Positions 26,901 through 37,371 of a stretch of 64,000 nt of DNA are shown here, piece by piece (positions within the stretch are counted from its first letter, which is position 1; each line of letters starts with the position of its first letter). The position numbers and the translations under genes were made by a program. The stretch covers positions 11,012,486-11,076,485 of the forward strand of contig NC_037598.1 in NCBI RefSeq assembly GCF_003073045.1. The letters are read 5' to 3'. Source of the DNA: Pomacea canaliculata. Lineage: Eukaryota; Mollusca; Gastropoda; Architaenioglossa; Ampullariidae. Under the pieces are notes generated by a model. It was not told where the DNA came from and did no database searches. It was given only the letters and a program-made list of their open reading frames with translations.

Positions 26901-28887
26901 GGTCCTCAAGTTCTTCAACCAGAATATTCTGTCCTATGTCAGTGCCAAGAACAGGTCAGTTATGCTGATGGACTTTTTAATCCATTTTCCAGTCTTTGCT
27001 TCTTTGTGTGCCTGCACAGGCAAATATGGGATTGCACTCAAAATAGAGACAAATGTGGTGGACGCCGAGCAGCTGGCTTGAGTGATGAGGCATAAGCATA
27101 CCCATGTGTGCAGCAGTCGATGTCTCTGATTTGTGTTCAGATTTTTTTTTTATTATTTACTGGTTTAACTGTCTTTTCTGCCCAAATGAAGCATATATGG
27201 GTGTATTGTCTGTTGGTGGTGGCATTATGCAGTAAATACCCTGGGTGCAGCATATTTAATGTTGTGCATGGAATAGGATTTATTGCTTTATGCTGATTGT
27301 AATATAAGCAACTTGAATAAAATTAAAATCTATTTCTTTTAAACAGTGTCCCAGCCCTTGATTTTCCAAAATGTGTCCTTGGTGATCATCAGGAGTTGAC
27401 TGCAGAGAACATTGTAGGTACTCTAGAATGGTTTGATTTTGCTCATGGCTGTTTGTTAGTCCTTCATGTTTTATGTAAGAGGTTAGCATTTTGTATCATT
27501 TCATAGACATGCTTATTCCTAACAATATGCAAATTCACTGCAAGTTCTTGGACAGCTTGCCGTGTTTGCACCTTCTGCTTACTTTGTCCAAATAATTTTT
27601 TTTTAAATGAGCAAACTCCCTACTAAGATGCCAGGGTTAAGAGTGTTTAATATATGTTGATTTTAAGAGAAGCTAGCAAAACCCTTAGATTCTTTCTCAG
27701 ACTTTGAGTACCTCCTTTGCGACTTGAAAAAGTGGGGCTGTAGGGAAGGCAAATCAGAGCATTCACAAGTGGTTCAGTACATAACTGATATATTATTTGT
27801 TATAAACGAAATGTCACCCAGTGTGTCATCCATGCAACACAATTTTGTGCCATGCTTCAGGAGAATGGTGATGGAGCAGCATACTGTTGGCGAAATATCT
27901 TCTCCTGTATCAACCTGCTACGGATTCTGAACAAATTGACCAAGTGGAAGCACTCTCGTACCATGGTCTGCATTTAACTCGTATACAGTTTGCCGCTGTC
28001 TGCATAGATTCATCCATATTGATGGAGTTTTTTTGGTGGGAGGATGGCACTTTATTGCTCATAAGGGACTTCTGGAGTTTTTTTTTACTGTTGTAATGTT
28101 TCAATTAGTGAAGTACAATAGTGTGACAAGTTAGCAGCAAAAAGTGTAGAATTCCAATTCCTTATCACATATCTATTTGTTGTGTCAGATGCTGGTGGTG
28201 TTCAAGTCAGCACCAATCTTGAAGCGAGCTCTGAAAGTCAGACAGGCAATGCTTCAGTTGTATGTCCTCAAGCTTCTCAAGCTGCAAACCAAGTACCTTG
28301 GTCGGCAGTGGCGCAAGAGCAACATGAAGACCATGTCTGCAATCTACCAGAAAGTCCGACACCGCCTTGGTGATGACTGGGCGTATGGCAATGGTCAGTT
28401 GGGTTTGGCTTTGCTCTGTATTATTAACTGCAGCAACAGCTGTATCAGTTCGGGGCAAATTTAAGAAATGATGGGCATGATTGTGTTTTCAGAGAAACAT
28501 TGATTTTTCACATTTAATGTAATTGTAGCAGCAGTCAGTTTCTAAAAACCTTATGTTGCTCACCAGAGGAAAAGTGTTTAGGCTACTGTCTGTAAGTGCT
28601 GAAAGCAAGAGGTTTTTTTTTCTCTCTTCTTAGATATGGATGCACGTCCGTGGGACTTTCAAGCAGAAGAATGTGCACTGCGAGCCTGTGTTGATCGCTT
28701 TAATAATCGTCGCTATGGCTCCAATGGTGCAGATCCTGACTTCAGACCTGTGGACAACTGCATTTTAAGTGTGCTGGGACAGTATACAGAACTGAGTGAA
28801 GAGTTCAAACAAAACTACGAACGCTGGCTTGACCAGGAAGTCTTTGGTCGCCAGGTAGACTGGGATCTCATGTTGGACAGATGTTAA
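14976..28887 (+). CDS. Strip: Strip: striatin-interacting protein 1/2 orthologue (STRIPAK scaffold)
   Basis: Nineteen coding exons: 14976-15047 (ATG 14981), 15325-15399, 15591-15722, 16412-16532, 17668-17736, 17908-18014, 18924-19051, 19368-19556, 23632-23813, 24125-24254, 24556-24627, 25300-25374, 26065-26162, 26530-26656, 26854-26954, 27347-27413, 27861-27965, 28189-28393, 28634-28887. From the ATG they total 2304 nt with every phase consistent, giving 767 residues; human STRIP1 has about 837, so some 60-70 N-terminal residues probably lie in an unseen exon. An N1221-type region fills about residues 1-260 ([18 protein letters not shown]) and a DUF3402-type region about 360-750 ([49 protein letters not shown]), joined by an acidic, Pro-rich linker. 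STRIP proteins are cytoplasmic scaffolds that bring PP2A/striatin together with GCK kinases and act in Hippo signalling, cytoskeleton and endosome control. The exon at 23632 uses a weak AAAAG acceptor, but phase and homology both demand it. Confidence 0.96.
16875..17568. mobile_element. Tigger/pogo-type MITE in a Strip intron
   Basis: It begins CAGTAATCCCTCGTTTATCG and ends, read inward on the other strand, CACTAATCACTCGCC; both ends are bordered by TA. Imperfect terminal inverted repeats, TA target duplication and the CG-rich ends match non-autonomous Tigger/pogo elements. No transposase frame is present; the 70-77 codon minus-strand frames inside it are chance. Confidence 0.75.
19557..23631 (+). 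other. largest Strip intron (4.1 kb)
   Basis: It separates the exon ending at 19556 from the exon at 23632. Apart from the small MITE at 20882 and short A/T runs I see nothing gene-like in it; frames of 60-106 codons have no domain signatures. Confidence 0.7.
20882..21053. mobile_element. 172-bp hAT-like MITE
   Basis: The ends are inverted copies of CAGGGCTTCTGCT, and the interior contains palindromic GGGGTCCC-type blocks. The 5-bp ACTTT flanks both ends directly (20877-20881 and 21054-21058). CAGGG ends suggest hAT, but hAT duplications are normally 8 bp, so the superfamily is not certain. Confidence 0.65.
24800..25080 (-). mobile_element. probable tRNA-derived SINE in a Strip intron
   Basis: On the minus strand TAGCTTACTGGTAAG resembles a Pol III A box. 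A degenerate B-box-like GGTCACTGATTTGAG follows about 30 bp later, and then an unrelated body. No clean tail or target duplication was identified, so this is tentative. Confidence 0.35.
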
Positions 28888-29205
28888 AATAACTGCAAGC
28901 AGGTCAAGTGATCAAAAACTGTGTGGTCTGTGGACCACAAAATACAGGCACAAAGACGTGTGATCAAATTTCCTGGATTGTTGGCAAGCTTTCAAGGCCT
29001 TGGTCATTTAGCACACAACCACGCTAGCTGAGAAAACAACATATTTCAATATTTTGCAGAACTGGATCAGATTTGCATGTGCTTTTTGGGATAGTTGCAT
29101 CAGTAGTGACCCATTTTACTACCATATTTATTATGTAGCATGTGACTGTTTAAGTTCGAAATCAATCACCAAGAAAATAAAATAAAATAAAATAAAAGAC
29201 TGAAT
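28888..29205 (+). other. Strip 3' untranslated region and polyadenylation signals
   Basis: The stretch after the Strip stop contains no frame of note. It ends in four overlapping AATAAA-type hexamers at about 29174-29197, the best candidates for the poly(A) signal. Confidence 0.6.
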
Positions 29206-30239
29206 TTATAAAATACTTTTATTAATCTTAAACATTTTTCACAACAGAATTCTGTGTGTGTTAAACTGTATGACATTTCAGTAAAAAAGATCATTCTTAC
29301 CTCTGCATGCAAATTCCGCATATGACAAACATCATAAAGCATAAACAAACAAAAATTTGGATTAACTTATATTTCCATTTGCTCATCAAAGTCATTTCCA
29401 GTGGAAAATGTATCGTAAAATTTTGCTTTATATACACATTTATAATATAGGCCATATACAAACATCAGACTACCTTCAACCATTTCTAGCTAGAATTTGG
29501 CAGCCCTCTTTTATGCACATGTGAAAAAGACAAGGATAAAGGAATGTTAACCAAAATGCAGTTTTGTGGGAACTTGATATCCCCAGCCCATAGTGGGGAA
29601 GATGTGTGTTGATAGTTTCTCATGTGCTAAAATTTTAATGTGTAGCCACAAATTTTTTAAACATTAAATTCTTGCCAAAAAATCTTTTTGCAAAGATAGG
29701 AAAGACAGTGCTGAATTCAGCATTACATCTAGGTGTACCATTATGTGCAGCTGATGGAAGGTGACAATCCTGGCTACAATACAAAATACTGCTGCATCTA
29801 TAACTCAGCAGATTAGCAAATTGATGTCGGAGTTTCATTTGCAATGATTGTAGTCACTAATATTATAAATGCCTTTTCAGTCTTGATCATATGCAAATGC
29901 TTCAATATGAAAATCATGTTCAGTTAAGATCTTTTATGAAAAGAGTGGGAAACAAAAAGGCCACCAGTCTGATGTTTGGCTAAAGTCTGGTGACGAGGGC
30001 CATAACTCATCACACATAAGCTCAACAGCCTTAATTATCGGATACAGATAGGAAGCAAGGAGAAAACGTTCCATGTCAACCTGCTAAAACATTATATTAA
30101 AATAGTAGCATCAGCTGACAAAGTGCTAGGAGGATGAAGAAACTGCAGTTTAGACACATTTCGTTGCAGTCTGCAATCCCAACGCATTTTTTAAAAATAT
30201 ATACAAGACATAAAGTATTGAAATTTCAATGACCATTTG

Positions 30240-30392
30240 ATGGAGATCCAAACTGCCATGATAATGTATCTTTACTCCTAAGTGTGTGTGTTAAATGTCT
30301 GTGTGAGTATGTATGCCTGCCCTTGTGAGCAAAAGAAAAATTTCTGTCTTGGGTCTCCTCAACAGACAATAAAGTCTGATTTGATTTGATTA
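30240..30392 (+). mobile_element. CR1/L2-like LINE 3' tail
   Basis: The end reads GACAATAAAGTCTGATTTG followed by ATTTG repeats. CR1/L2-type LINEs typically end in a short tandem repeat after an ACAATAAAG motif; the tail at 38018 has the same architecture (GACAATAAAGTTATCTTATC). No RT frame is left here. Confidence 0.45.
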
Positions 30393-30492
30393 AAATGCCA
30401 GCAGCCACAGTTAGTGAGAAAGCTGGACCAGTGACATCCCATGAGTTGTCAGAAGAGATACACACACAAGCCCTGACCTGACGATTTGGTTG

Positions 30493-30530
30493 TGTTTTAC
30501 ACTGTGCTAGCAACTAAGGCTATATCAAAG
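30493..30530 (+). repeat. hairpin motif, copy 2
   Basis: It carries the core GCAACTAAGGCTATATCA shared with the copy at 1551. The stem is weakened here (CTGTG against CAAAG). Confidence 0.5.
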
Positions 30531-31220
30531 CAACATAAAGTAAGATTTATATGTTATATATAATTAATTGCATGCTTTTGTTTGGACCATCTGCAGGAAC
30601 AATTTAACAAACCAGGAAGGGACTAAGGAAACTAAAGAAGTATTAGGTCGGGATTAGACCAGGACAACTTTCAATATATTTATGGGAAACCCACCAACAG
30701 TTATGTATTTTGTGGAATGAAAGAACATGTGTCGGTGCATGTGCCTAAGTCTGTGTTTATTGGATATTTGTATACTGACATGTTGATGTGCTATTTTTGT
30801 GTAGTAGACTGTGCGGAGAACAAGAATGTCATGACCAACATGCAAAAGAAACTTTCTCAGACAAAACATATGCCGAAGCACATGAAAGTAAGACTGACGC
30901 CTTAGAGGTATCCCACACCTGTCTGCCAGGTTGACCGGGAAGAGGTTTGTCACCTGTCCAACACGCCACCTGTAGGTGGGGGCAAGGGGTCAGTAGGGAG
31001 TAGTCTTGTCAATGCTGGATACTTGATGATTGAATAAGATTGAACGACCAATGGCATCCCTTGTTGTGTCTTTGTAAATATGCGAGTGAAAAATGGGAAT
31101 GAGAACCTTGGAAGACTTTTTTTGGCATGACGTCAGAGTGGACATAGCAACTGGTCAGCAGTCAAAACAACTTAAGCATTTCTAACGCCAACTTCACTTT
31201 TACCTCAGGGTTGGGTTTTT

Positions 31221-31260
31221 TTAACGCCACGGCAGCAACTAAGTCTTGAATCACAGCAAC
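31221..31260 (+). repeat. hairpin motif, copy 3
   Basis: It starts TTAACGCC like copy 1 and contains GCAGCAACTAAGTCTTGAAT. It is the most diverged of the four copies. Confidence 0.45.
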
Positions 31261-31554
31261 AACCTAATGACTGAACAGAAATAAGTCGCAGACGTATTGC
31301 TCAACTTTGCCAACATAACGACAGATAAATTGGGACAAACATTGCTGGCCGAGTTTACAATCACGTTTACTAACTACATACCTGTAAAGATAATATAACT
31401 GTTTCCATTGCCTCATAGCAAGGTAAAAGCAGAAATACAAGAGATGCTCGCAAAACTTCGAGACTCGACTGTCGTAGAGATATAAAATGGTGACACTAGC
31501 CCCATCAACAGAAAATAGATTGGGTTACATGTTGTAGAATTTCCTGCCACTGAG

Positions 31555-31830
31555 ACATGGGAGGAACTTTGCCTGGAAACCCGCTGGTAACCTGCTGGTC
31601 CCAAGCCTGGATAAAGGAAAAGGGTTGGGTATGGGGCTAGCAACCCCACCCTGTAAAAAGACCTCTGCTGCAGCTACCACAAATACAGCACAAGCACAAC
31701 ATGAGCCTGGACAGGAAGATCCCTCTTCGGAGGGCCTATAACGCATGTTGGCAAAAGTCCTCAGGAAGAATAAAGGCCCTATGCTCCACTGGGGGTGATT
31801 AGGAACAAGAGGAGCACCTGACTCCTATTC
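31555..31830 (+). mobile_element. 5' fragment of an RTE-type LINE
   Basis: Blocks GGGCTAGCAACCCCACCCTG, GAGCCTGGACAGGAAGAT and CTATAACGCA parallel, in the same order, the stretch at 35985-36130 that runs into an RTE endonuclease frame. The block CTATGCTCCACTGGGGGTG recurs at about 34868. No coding part remains here. Confidence 0.5.
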
Positions 31831-31855
31831 ACATATTTTTAAAAAAGTATACATA

Positions 31856-32271
31856 TGTAGAGGGCCGGTAGTCCGGCGTTGTTGCTAGTTTTGGCGGGAT
31901 CTGCTAGGGCATGGTGAGAGATGGCAAATAGCGGTGATTGGCTATGGGAGATGGCAAATAGCGGTGATTGGCTAGGGTAAAACGGCGTATTGTCCCGACC
32001 GTATCAGAGCATCGCAAAGTTTACCCCTTCCCAGAGGTATATAAGGGCAGAGCTGAGACGAAAGGACAGATCAGAGTCGGCGGAGACAGCGCGCACAGCT
32101 ACACGACGAAGAAGAGACAGCTCCGACCTCTAGCGCCTCGGGCGATTGATGCAGCCGTGACTATCGTACAAGAAATAAAGGGTCGCACACCTGCTGACTG
32201 TTCCTGCCTTTTTGGTTCGAGTGTTAAACTGTTGTTGTCACCATACAACCCCACCTTACCACTCGGTTACA
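31856..32271 (+). mobile_element. solo LTR, LTR-retrotransposon fossil
   Basis: The 416-bp unit starts TGTAG and ends TTACA and is flanked by a 4-bp CATA duplication (31852-31855 and 32272-32275). Inside are a 25-bp tandem repeat with reverse CCAAT boxes (31915-31972), a TATATAAG promoter box near 32038 and an AATAAA near 32175, in the order expected of an LTR. No internal region or second LTR is adjacent. The sharp ends suggest it is not very old. The family (probably Ty3/gypsy-like) is a guess. Confidence 0.65.
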
Positions 32272-32275
32272 CATA

Positions 32276-32908
32276 TATGGTTAATATTTATATATTAAGA
32301 CCATTTTAAGGTCAGTACTAGTATGAGCCCTGAATAAAGCATTTTGCAAGCTGATGTTTTTTTACAGAGGTATATTTTGTAAAATGACATGCGTTGAGCA
32401 ATAGAGGCTATACATAATTTTTTTTGCCTTTGCGCCATCAGCCGGGTGCACGCCTGCCTGGACAGGGCTGGGCCATCGTGCCAGCGGATGCCTTGAAAGA
32501 GAAACACCTCGGCACTAGGGATTTTCACGTTGAGGCTGAAATACACGAACTTTGTGTAATCTGAAGATAATTTGTTTACATGTCCGCTGAAGCCGTAGAA
32601 AAGTGACTGGACCTTTTGGCAGCATGTAACAGCAGTTAGTTTATGTCTTACAATGAAATCATATATATTGGATTTATCATTACAGCTTATGTTCTTGTAA
32701 AATAAAGGTGGGTGGTGTTTTTTCATTGCTAGAAGGTTGCGGCCGGGGTCAATCTGGTCTTCATACTTGGAAGGCCAAAGCATATTCCTTATGTATCCCT
32801 GGTGCGACCCTGCTGGAAATGCCCAAAGTGATACCGCTCGGTCGCATCCCCCTGTTGGGCTCCCTGGTGGGTGGGGAGCATAAGGAACGAATCAATTTCC
32901 TTCAAATC
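32276..32908. other. stretch without a supported gene
   Basis: A 162-codon open frame on the minus strand (32783-32295) is the longest here. It has no recognisable domain and no visible promoter or splice context, so I do not call it a gene. Its last part may be the 5' region of the LINE that follows. Confidence 0.4.
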
Positions 32909-34125
32909 ATGGCACCAAAAAAAACAAACTTGGAAAGCGAATCAGAGAAGAGGAATCCTCAGACAGTGAGGGTGAAGTGAGAGAATGCGTGAGAGAGAAT
33001 GTTGAAGGAGTCTGGCCCCGTTTCCTGGTGGTGGAGGGCGCAGAGCCGCCCCGGCCGCTCTCGCCACTGTCATCTTTTGCTATAGCAAAAGGATTTAGAA
33101 GTATATCTACTAAATTGTCTACTGTTAGACGTCTGCGCTCTGGACAATTTCTTGTCCAGTGCAAAAATCAGAAAGCATCTGAGGCCCTGCGTCCATGGGA
33201 CGGAAAACAGTTTGTCGACCGAACCATAAAGGTCATGCCACCTTTTTAGCGGTGCAAAGAGTCATACTGAAGAAGGACGGGAAATCCATTCCTACAAATA
33301 CCCTATTCTTAACTTTCTGTTTGCCTAAAATAACCAACTTTATTGAGGTTGGATGTTTACAGGTTAAAGTTTCTTTATTCATACCTTCACCATTGCGCTG
33401 CTTCAACTGTCAGCGTTATGGTCATGGGGCTAGCTTCTGCAAGTCCCAAGCCTGCTGCTTTCGCTGCAGTGGTATAGGCCATGCGGCAGCTGATTGTTGC
33501 TTAAGCACTAAGTGTGCAAATTGTGATGGGCCTCATGTCGCTTCATCTAGATTCTAGAGACTGCCCGAAAGTGGAAGAGGCAGACATTCAGCGCATACAT
33601 GTGAAATCTGGAGTCTCATACGCCAATGCTCGCTGTCACGTAGTGGGTGACTCCTCAGGAGCACCTTCTACTTCAAGCTCCATTTCCTACTCTGCAGCTG
33701 TCACAAAATGACCATCCACCTGTGTCTATCCAGACAGATATGACATGGGTCTCTTCAGAAGGCCCTGTCCCAGTATGTCAAATTATGCCTCCTCCTCCAA
33801 GCTGTGGTGGCAACCAGTCATCACAAAAATCTCAAACTCACAAGTATCACAGCCCAAGCATCCCTCTTCACCAGTCAGAAACACTGCACGCCAGCAAGCA
33901 CGCAACACAAAACCAAAATCGCCAGAAAAACCCACAACTCAGCAGATAATATCTAGGACTACCACAACAGCATCAATCCCTGTTTCAAATCACTTCTCTT
34001 GGTGAGCAGGGGATGGATGTGGATGAGCGACGTTTAATGACGCCTTCTCCGTGACGCCGTCCCCTGCCTTCTACTTCTTCTCCTCCCTCTGTTACTGTGA
34101 GGTGCTCTGCGTCTTTTCCTTACAT
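32909..34125 (+). pseudogene. ORF1 (gag-like, CCHC) of a Jockey/I-group LINE
   Basis: It begins MAPKKT at 32909. An acidic Ser-rich segment follows, then VWPRFLVVEG and FAIAKGFRSIS, and then zinc knuckles CFNCQRYGHGASFC (33399), CFRCSGIGHAAADC and CANCDGPH. A Ser/Pro/Gln-rich tail follows. LINE ORF1 proteins of this kind bind RNA and accompany it to the target site. The frame shifts at least four times: near 32950, near 33245, near 33545 and again in the tail near 33700. ORF2 does not follow, so the copy is dead and truncated. Confidence 0.75.
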
Positions 34126-34390
34126 AATAAGTACAGTAACTCGGTGTGCACAAGACAACTCAAGTCCGCTAAGTACAAAATTTCTTACTCAACTTTAAGA
34201 CTGCCCTCCCCCAAGTATAAACCCTTACTTAGCCGAGTTGGGCGACTTAAGTTAGCACATTTCTGATTTCTTCGTGTGAAGAGTGACAGAAAATGGCAGC
34301 GAGAAGACTGTGCTTTAGAATGATGATAAGAAGACATTTGAGGAGGGAACGTGTGTTTCGTGACAGACACAATCCTTTTGACCTGTATGA

Positions 34391-34430
34391 TCCGTGATAT
34401 AGCCCTAGTTGCTGGCACGGCATAAAACAC
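34391..34430 (-). repeat. hairpin motif, copy 4
   Basis: On the minus strand it reads GCCGTGCCAGCAACTAGGGC and then TATATCACGG. This is the closest match to the copy at 1551, in the opposite orientation. Confidence 0.55.
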
Positions 34431-34439
34431 AATTTGACC

Positions 34440-34822
34440 TGTATGACAACGTTGAACTCTACACTTGATTTCGCTTTCGGTGAGTCGATATCATGTACCT
34501 GTGCGATTTAATATAGGAGGACATCGACCACCCTGGCTTTTAAATTTGACCTTTTTTTTAAAATTTGGGCCCATTCCCGTTTTTTGCTCTCCACGAGCAT
34601 TGATGGCAACTGCTATATCTTGCCACAGCTGCTTTTTTTTTTTTCGCGGTCCATGTATTTGAAAGTGTCGCAAAAGCCCTTCTTTGTGTTCTTCCACCAA
34701 GCTGACGAGAAGCCGAATCTCACAATCCCTCCAGATGGCCGTACAGTCTTTTTTTGGGGAACTCAGCTGAGTCAAGTTTGCGGTTAAGTCGGCCAACTTA
34801 AGTAAGAAATTTAAGTTTGCTT
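34440..34822. mobile_element. PIF/Harbinger remnant with Myb/SANT-like frame
   Basis: On the minus strand (34796-34491) a 101-codon frame has a Myb/SANT-like core, IWRDCEIRLLVSLVEEHKEG and then KKQLWQDIAVAIN, as in the DNA-binding partner protein of Harbinger elements. On the plus strand 34480-34535 encodes VDIMYLCDLI and DIDHP, matching the Harbinger transposase piece at 36575. The opposite orientation of the two parts is usual for Harbinger. The middle is lost and the ends are unclear; AAATTTCTTACT near 34176 and its inverse near 34802 may be the termini. Confidence 0.55.
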
Positions 34823-34966
34823 ATGCACATCAGCCCAGGACCGGGTCCGATGGTGGGGTGTGATTGTAGCCCTATGTTCTACTGGGGGCGAATAGGAAAC
34901 AAGAGAAAAGAGAAGAGATGGTTTTATCTAAGGACATTTAGAAGAAAAGTGATTTGTGCTTTAATC

Positions 34967-35196
34967 CAGACCTGGGCAAACGCCGGCCCGCGGGCCGGAT
35001 CCGGCCCGCCTCCTGTCTCTGACCGGCCCGCCCGCTGGCCGCCCACCAGTAAATATACTATATATACAGTATTGGGTAAAACTGACTTAACTATATTAGT
35101 CCGGCCCTCTAGAACCATCCCAGTTTCTCATCCGGCCCTCTAGAACCATTCCAGTTTCTCATCCGGCCCCTTGGGAAAATTAATTGCCCACCACTG
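34967..35196. mobile_element. hAT MITE with perfect 8-bp target duplication
   Basis: The ends are CAGACCTGGGCAA and, inverted, CAGTGGTGGGCAA. The direct repeat CTTTAATC stands at 34959-34966 and 35197-35204. Subterminal CCGGCCCG blocks and a 33-bp direct repeat (CATCCGGCCCTCTAGAACCA at 35129, nearly the same at 35095) are typical of hAT MITEs. It has no coding capacity. Confidence 0.9.
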
Positions 35197-35479
35197 CTTT
35201 AATCATAAATTTTTTTTGTTGTCCAATTATATGTATTTTGTGTTAAGTTATGCATGTTTAATAACAAGTTTCTTGTGTAAGTGAGTAGTCACGTTAATGT
35301 CAAGACCACGTACACAATAAGTTCAGAGGAATTATTTGAGCAAGACAAGAAGCACATGCAGATGTAGATTCCGATTGCAAGGATGATAAGGCAGTAACAT
35401 GCTCTGTTATCTCTGTGAGGTAGGACTATCCTAATAGACTTTTTCCTCAGCTTATCACTCTTGGCCTTTTCGGAGTTGC

Positions 35480-35726
35480 ATTCTCTAGTGTGGGCAAAAC
35501 AACATGGCTTTTCATACAGCACCATTAGCAGCAAAAGTTTTGAAAATCTTCCAGCTCTGAAACAATACCTACAGATGCATGAAATCACTTCAAATAATTA
35601 CAGGAAAGAAACTTTGGTGAAATTGGCCAAATGTGCTGAAGACTTGGGTTTACCAGCGATATTTCTGAACCCGGCATTTGAGATTACTTATCCGCATTCA
35701 GTGCCGCTGGTGTTTTCATTTATCTA
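35480..35726 (+). pseudogene. fragment with SAP-like motif, source unknown
   Basis: The plus frame contains NLPALKQYLQMHEIT, then YRKETLVKLAKCAEDLGLP. The spacing resembles a SAP-type helix-turn-helix DNA-binding motif, such as occurs at the N-terminus of several multi-copy invertebrate proteins. Nothing follows that would complete a gene, and mobile DNA lies on both sides. I do not know its function. Confidence 0.35.
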
Positions 35727-35869
35727 AATAACCTCTTGGCACATTTGTACCTGTACTAATGATGGTGGGAAATTATGGATGCCGACTGTAAGTTCCCGTT
35801 TTGAGTTTTTTTTTAAAAGTGGTATATGAATTTGACCCACCACCAGCTGGTGCCACTTACCTCATAGTG

Positions 35870-37145
35870 GTGTGGTGGCTTGCGCGCCTTGTCGATCCAC
35901 AGAGCTAAGTCGGGAGGAGCCCTGTGCAGGTTTAACCAAGCCAAACAGGTCTGTCAGGGAACAGTCCAGACTAAAATATTGCACCCTGGCCCTTCAGGTT
36001 GGGGGTTTGCTTTGGGCTAGCAACCCTCTCATGTAAAAACAAAAGCTGTTACAGAAACCACAACAGTATCCCAATAGGAGCCTGGTCAGAAAGATTCTTC
36101 TCTAGCAGAGCTTATGACGCAAGCCTTAGGGAAGTCAGCTCGCCAACTTAACTTTTAACAACCAAGCCAAAACCCAGGACAGGAATCTGGAACATCAGAA
36201 CCCTCTACAAAAGTGGCAAGTCAGCTTAAGTGGCAAGCAAAATGAGAAAATACATCATCATGGTTCTTGGGTTATGCGAAACCAGATGGAATGGAAGTGG
36301 CCAGACCAGACTAACATCAGGAGAAACCCTTATTTACTCTGGCCATAAATACCTGGACCACAATCATACCCAGGCGAGTAGCACTGCTGTCAACAAAGGC
36401 ACTGGTGGCCTGGAAACCAGTCTCACCACGGCTCATGTCAGCAAGATTAAATGCCAAAGAAAGGAAAATCACCATCATCCAATGCTATGCTTTTGCGGCC
36501 CTATGCTGCACAAGGGAACAACAAGGAATAAACTAAAACTATATACGATGACGACGAGTTGTATGCATGGTTTCTTTTCCAGTGAGCCGATATCTTGTAT
36601 CTGTGCGAGTTAATACAAGATGTCATTGACCACCCACTGCCGCGAAAAGGTATTTTGTCACCTATCATACAGCTGACAGCAAAACTGAGATCTGATGCTG
36701 CAGAGTTCTTCCAGATCGTGATCAGTGACACTTTTGGAATTAACATATCTACGGTGTCACTGGTTATCGCTTGTGCATAATATACATTTTTCTGCACATA
36801 TAAATGATTTCATTAAATTCCCTGCATCAAAATAAGAAGCACGCAGAGCGATGTCTGTGCGGAAAAAACCCTGAGACACAAAACAGTTGGGACCAGGCCT
36901 TTTGAAGAATGCCCTAGACAAGAGACTGAGGCAAGAACAGGCAGACTTTGGGCAGGGTAAATCACGCACAGACCAAATTGCTACACTACGAAATTTTATT
37001 GAACAGTCCATCGAATGGCAGTCGCCACTCTACATAACTTTTGTGGATTTTGAGAAGGCTTTTGACTCTGTAGACAGAGAAACCATCTGGAAACTGATGC
37101 AACACTACGGGCTTAATTTAATAGTCAATTCTTATTTATTTGCTT
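35870..37145 (+). mobile_element. RTE-type LINE, broken, with a Harbinger piece inside
   Basis: 5' blocks (35985-36130) lead into an endonuclease N-terminus: GIWNIRTLYKSGK in frames near 36180, then LGLCETRWNGSGQTRLTSGE at 36265-36325. After a Harbinger fragment (36575-36780) the reverse transcriptase appears: LRQEQADFGQGKSRTDQIAT, then FVDFEKAFDSVDRETIW (37040-37092) with the motif-A aspartate. Most of EN and the rest of RT are missing, and frames shift. RTE LINEs copy their RNA into DNA at nicked target sites; this copy cannot. Confidence 0.7.
36575..36780 (+). mobile_element. Harbinger transposase fragment inside the RTE LINE
   Basis: The plus frame reads ADILYLCELIQDVIDHPLPR, then QLTAKLRSDAAEFFQIVISD and TFGINISTVSLVI, as in the N-terminal half of HARBI1-type transposases (helix-turn-helix before the DDE domain). 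It separates endonuclease and RT parts of the LINE, so it probably entered that LINE. The catalytic part is absent. Confidence 0.6.
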
Positions 37146-37371
37146 ATTAGTAGCCAGAGTGTTTTTGTTGATCGTGCGCTTTATTATATGCTGTATGCAA
37201 AATTTCTGTTCACACTCAAAACAAAATGGTCAAGGATGCTCAACATGAGGGCAACTTGCAGCTTGCTAGTATTTTAGTTTCTTACTACTATTTTCTCATA
37301 CCAATTGCTCAGTCATCTTAGTTGATAGTTTTGTTAGGGTTCATTTCCACAATAGTGTTCATGTAAATGTC

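Larger units (their letters stand above)
29206..31554. other. intergenic stretch with repeat remnants
   Basis: No gene is supported. It holds a LINE-type 3' tail (30240-30392) and two copies of the hairpin motif. Open frames up to 99 codons lack recognisable domains. Confidence 0.5.

Noticed and set aside
32295-32783. 162-codon minus-strand open frame
   Set aside because: No domain, no splice or promoter context, and it lies between mobile elements; long frames arise by chance at this size.
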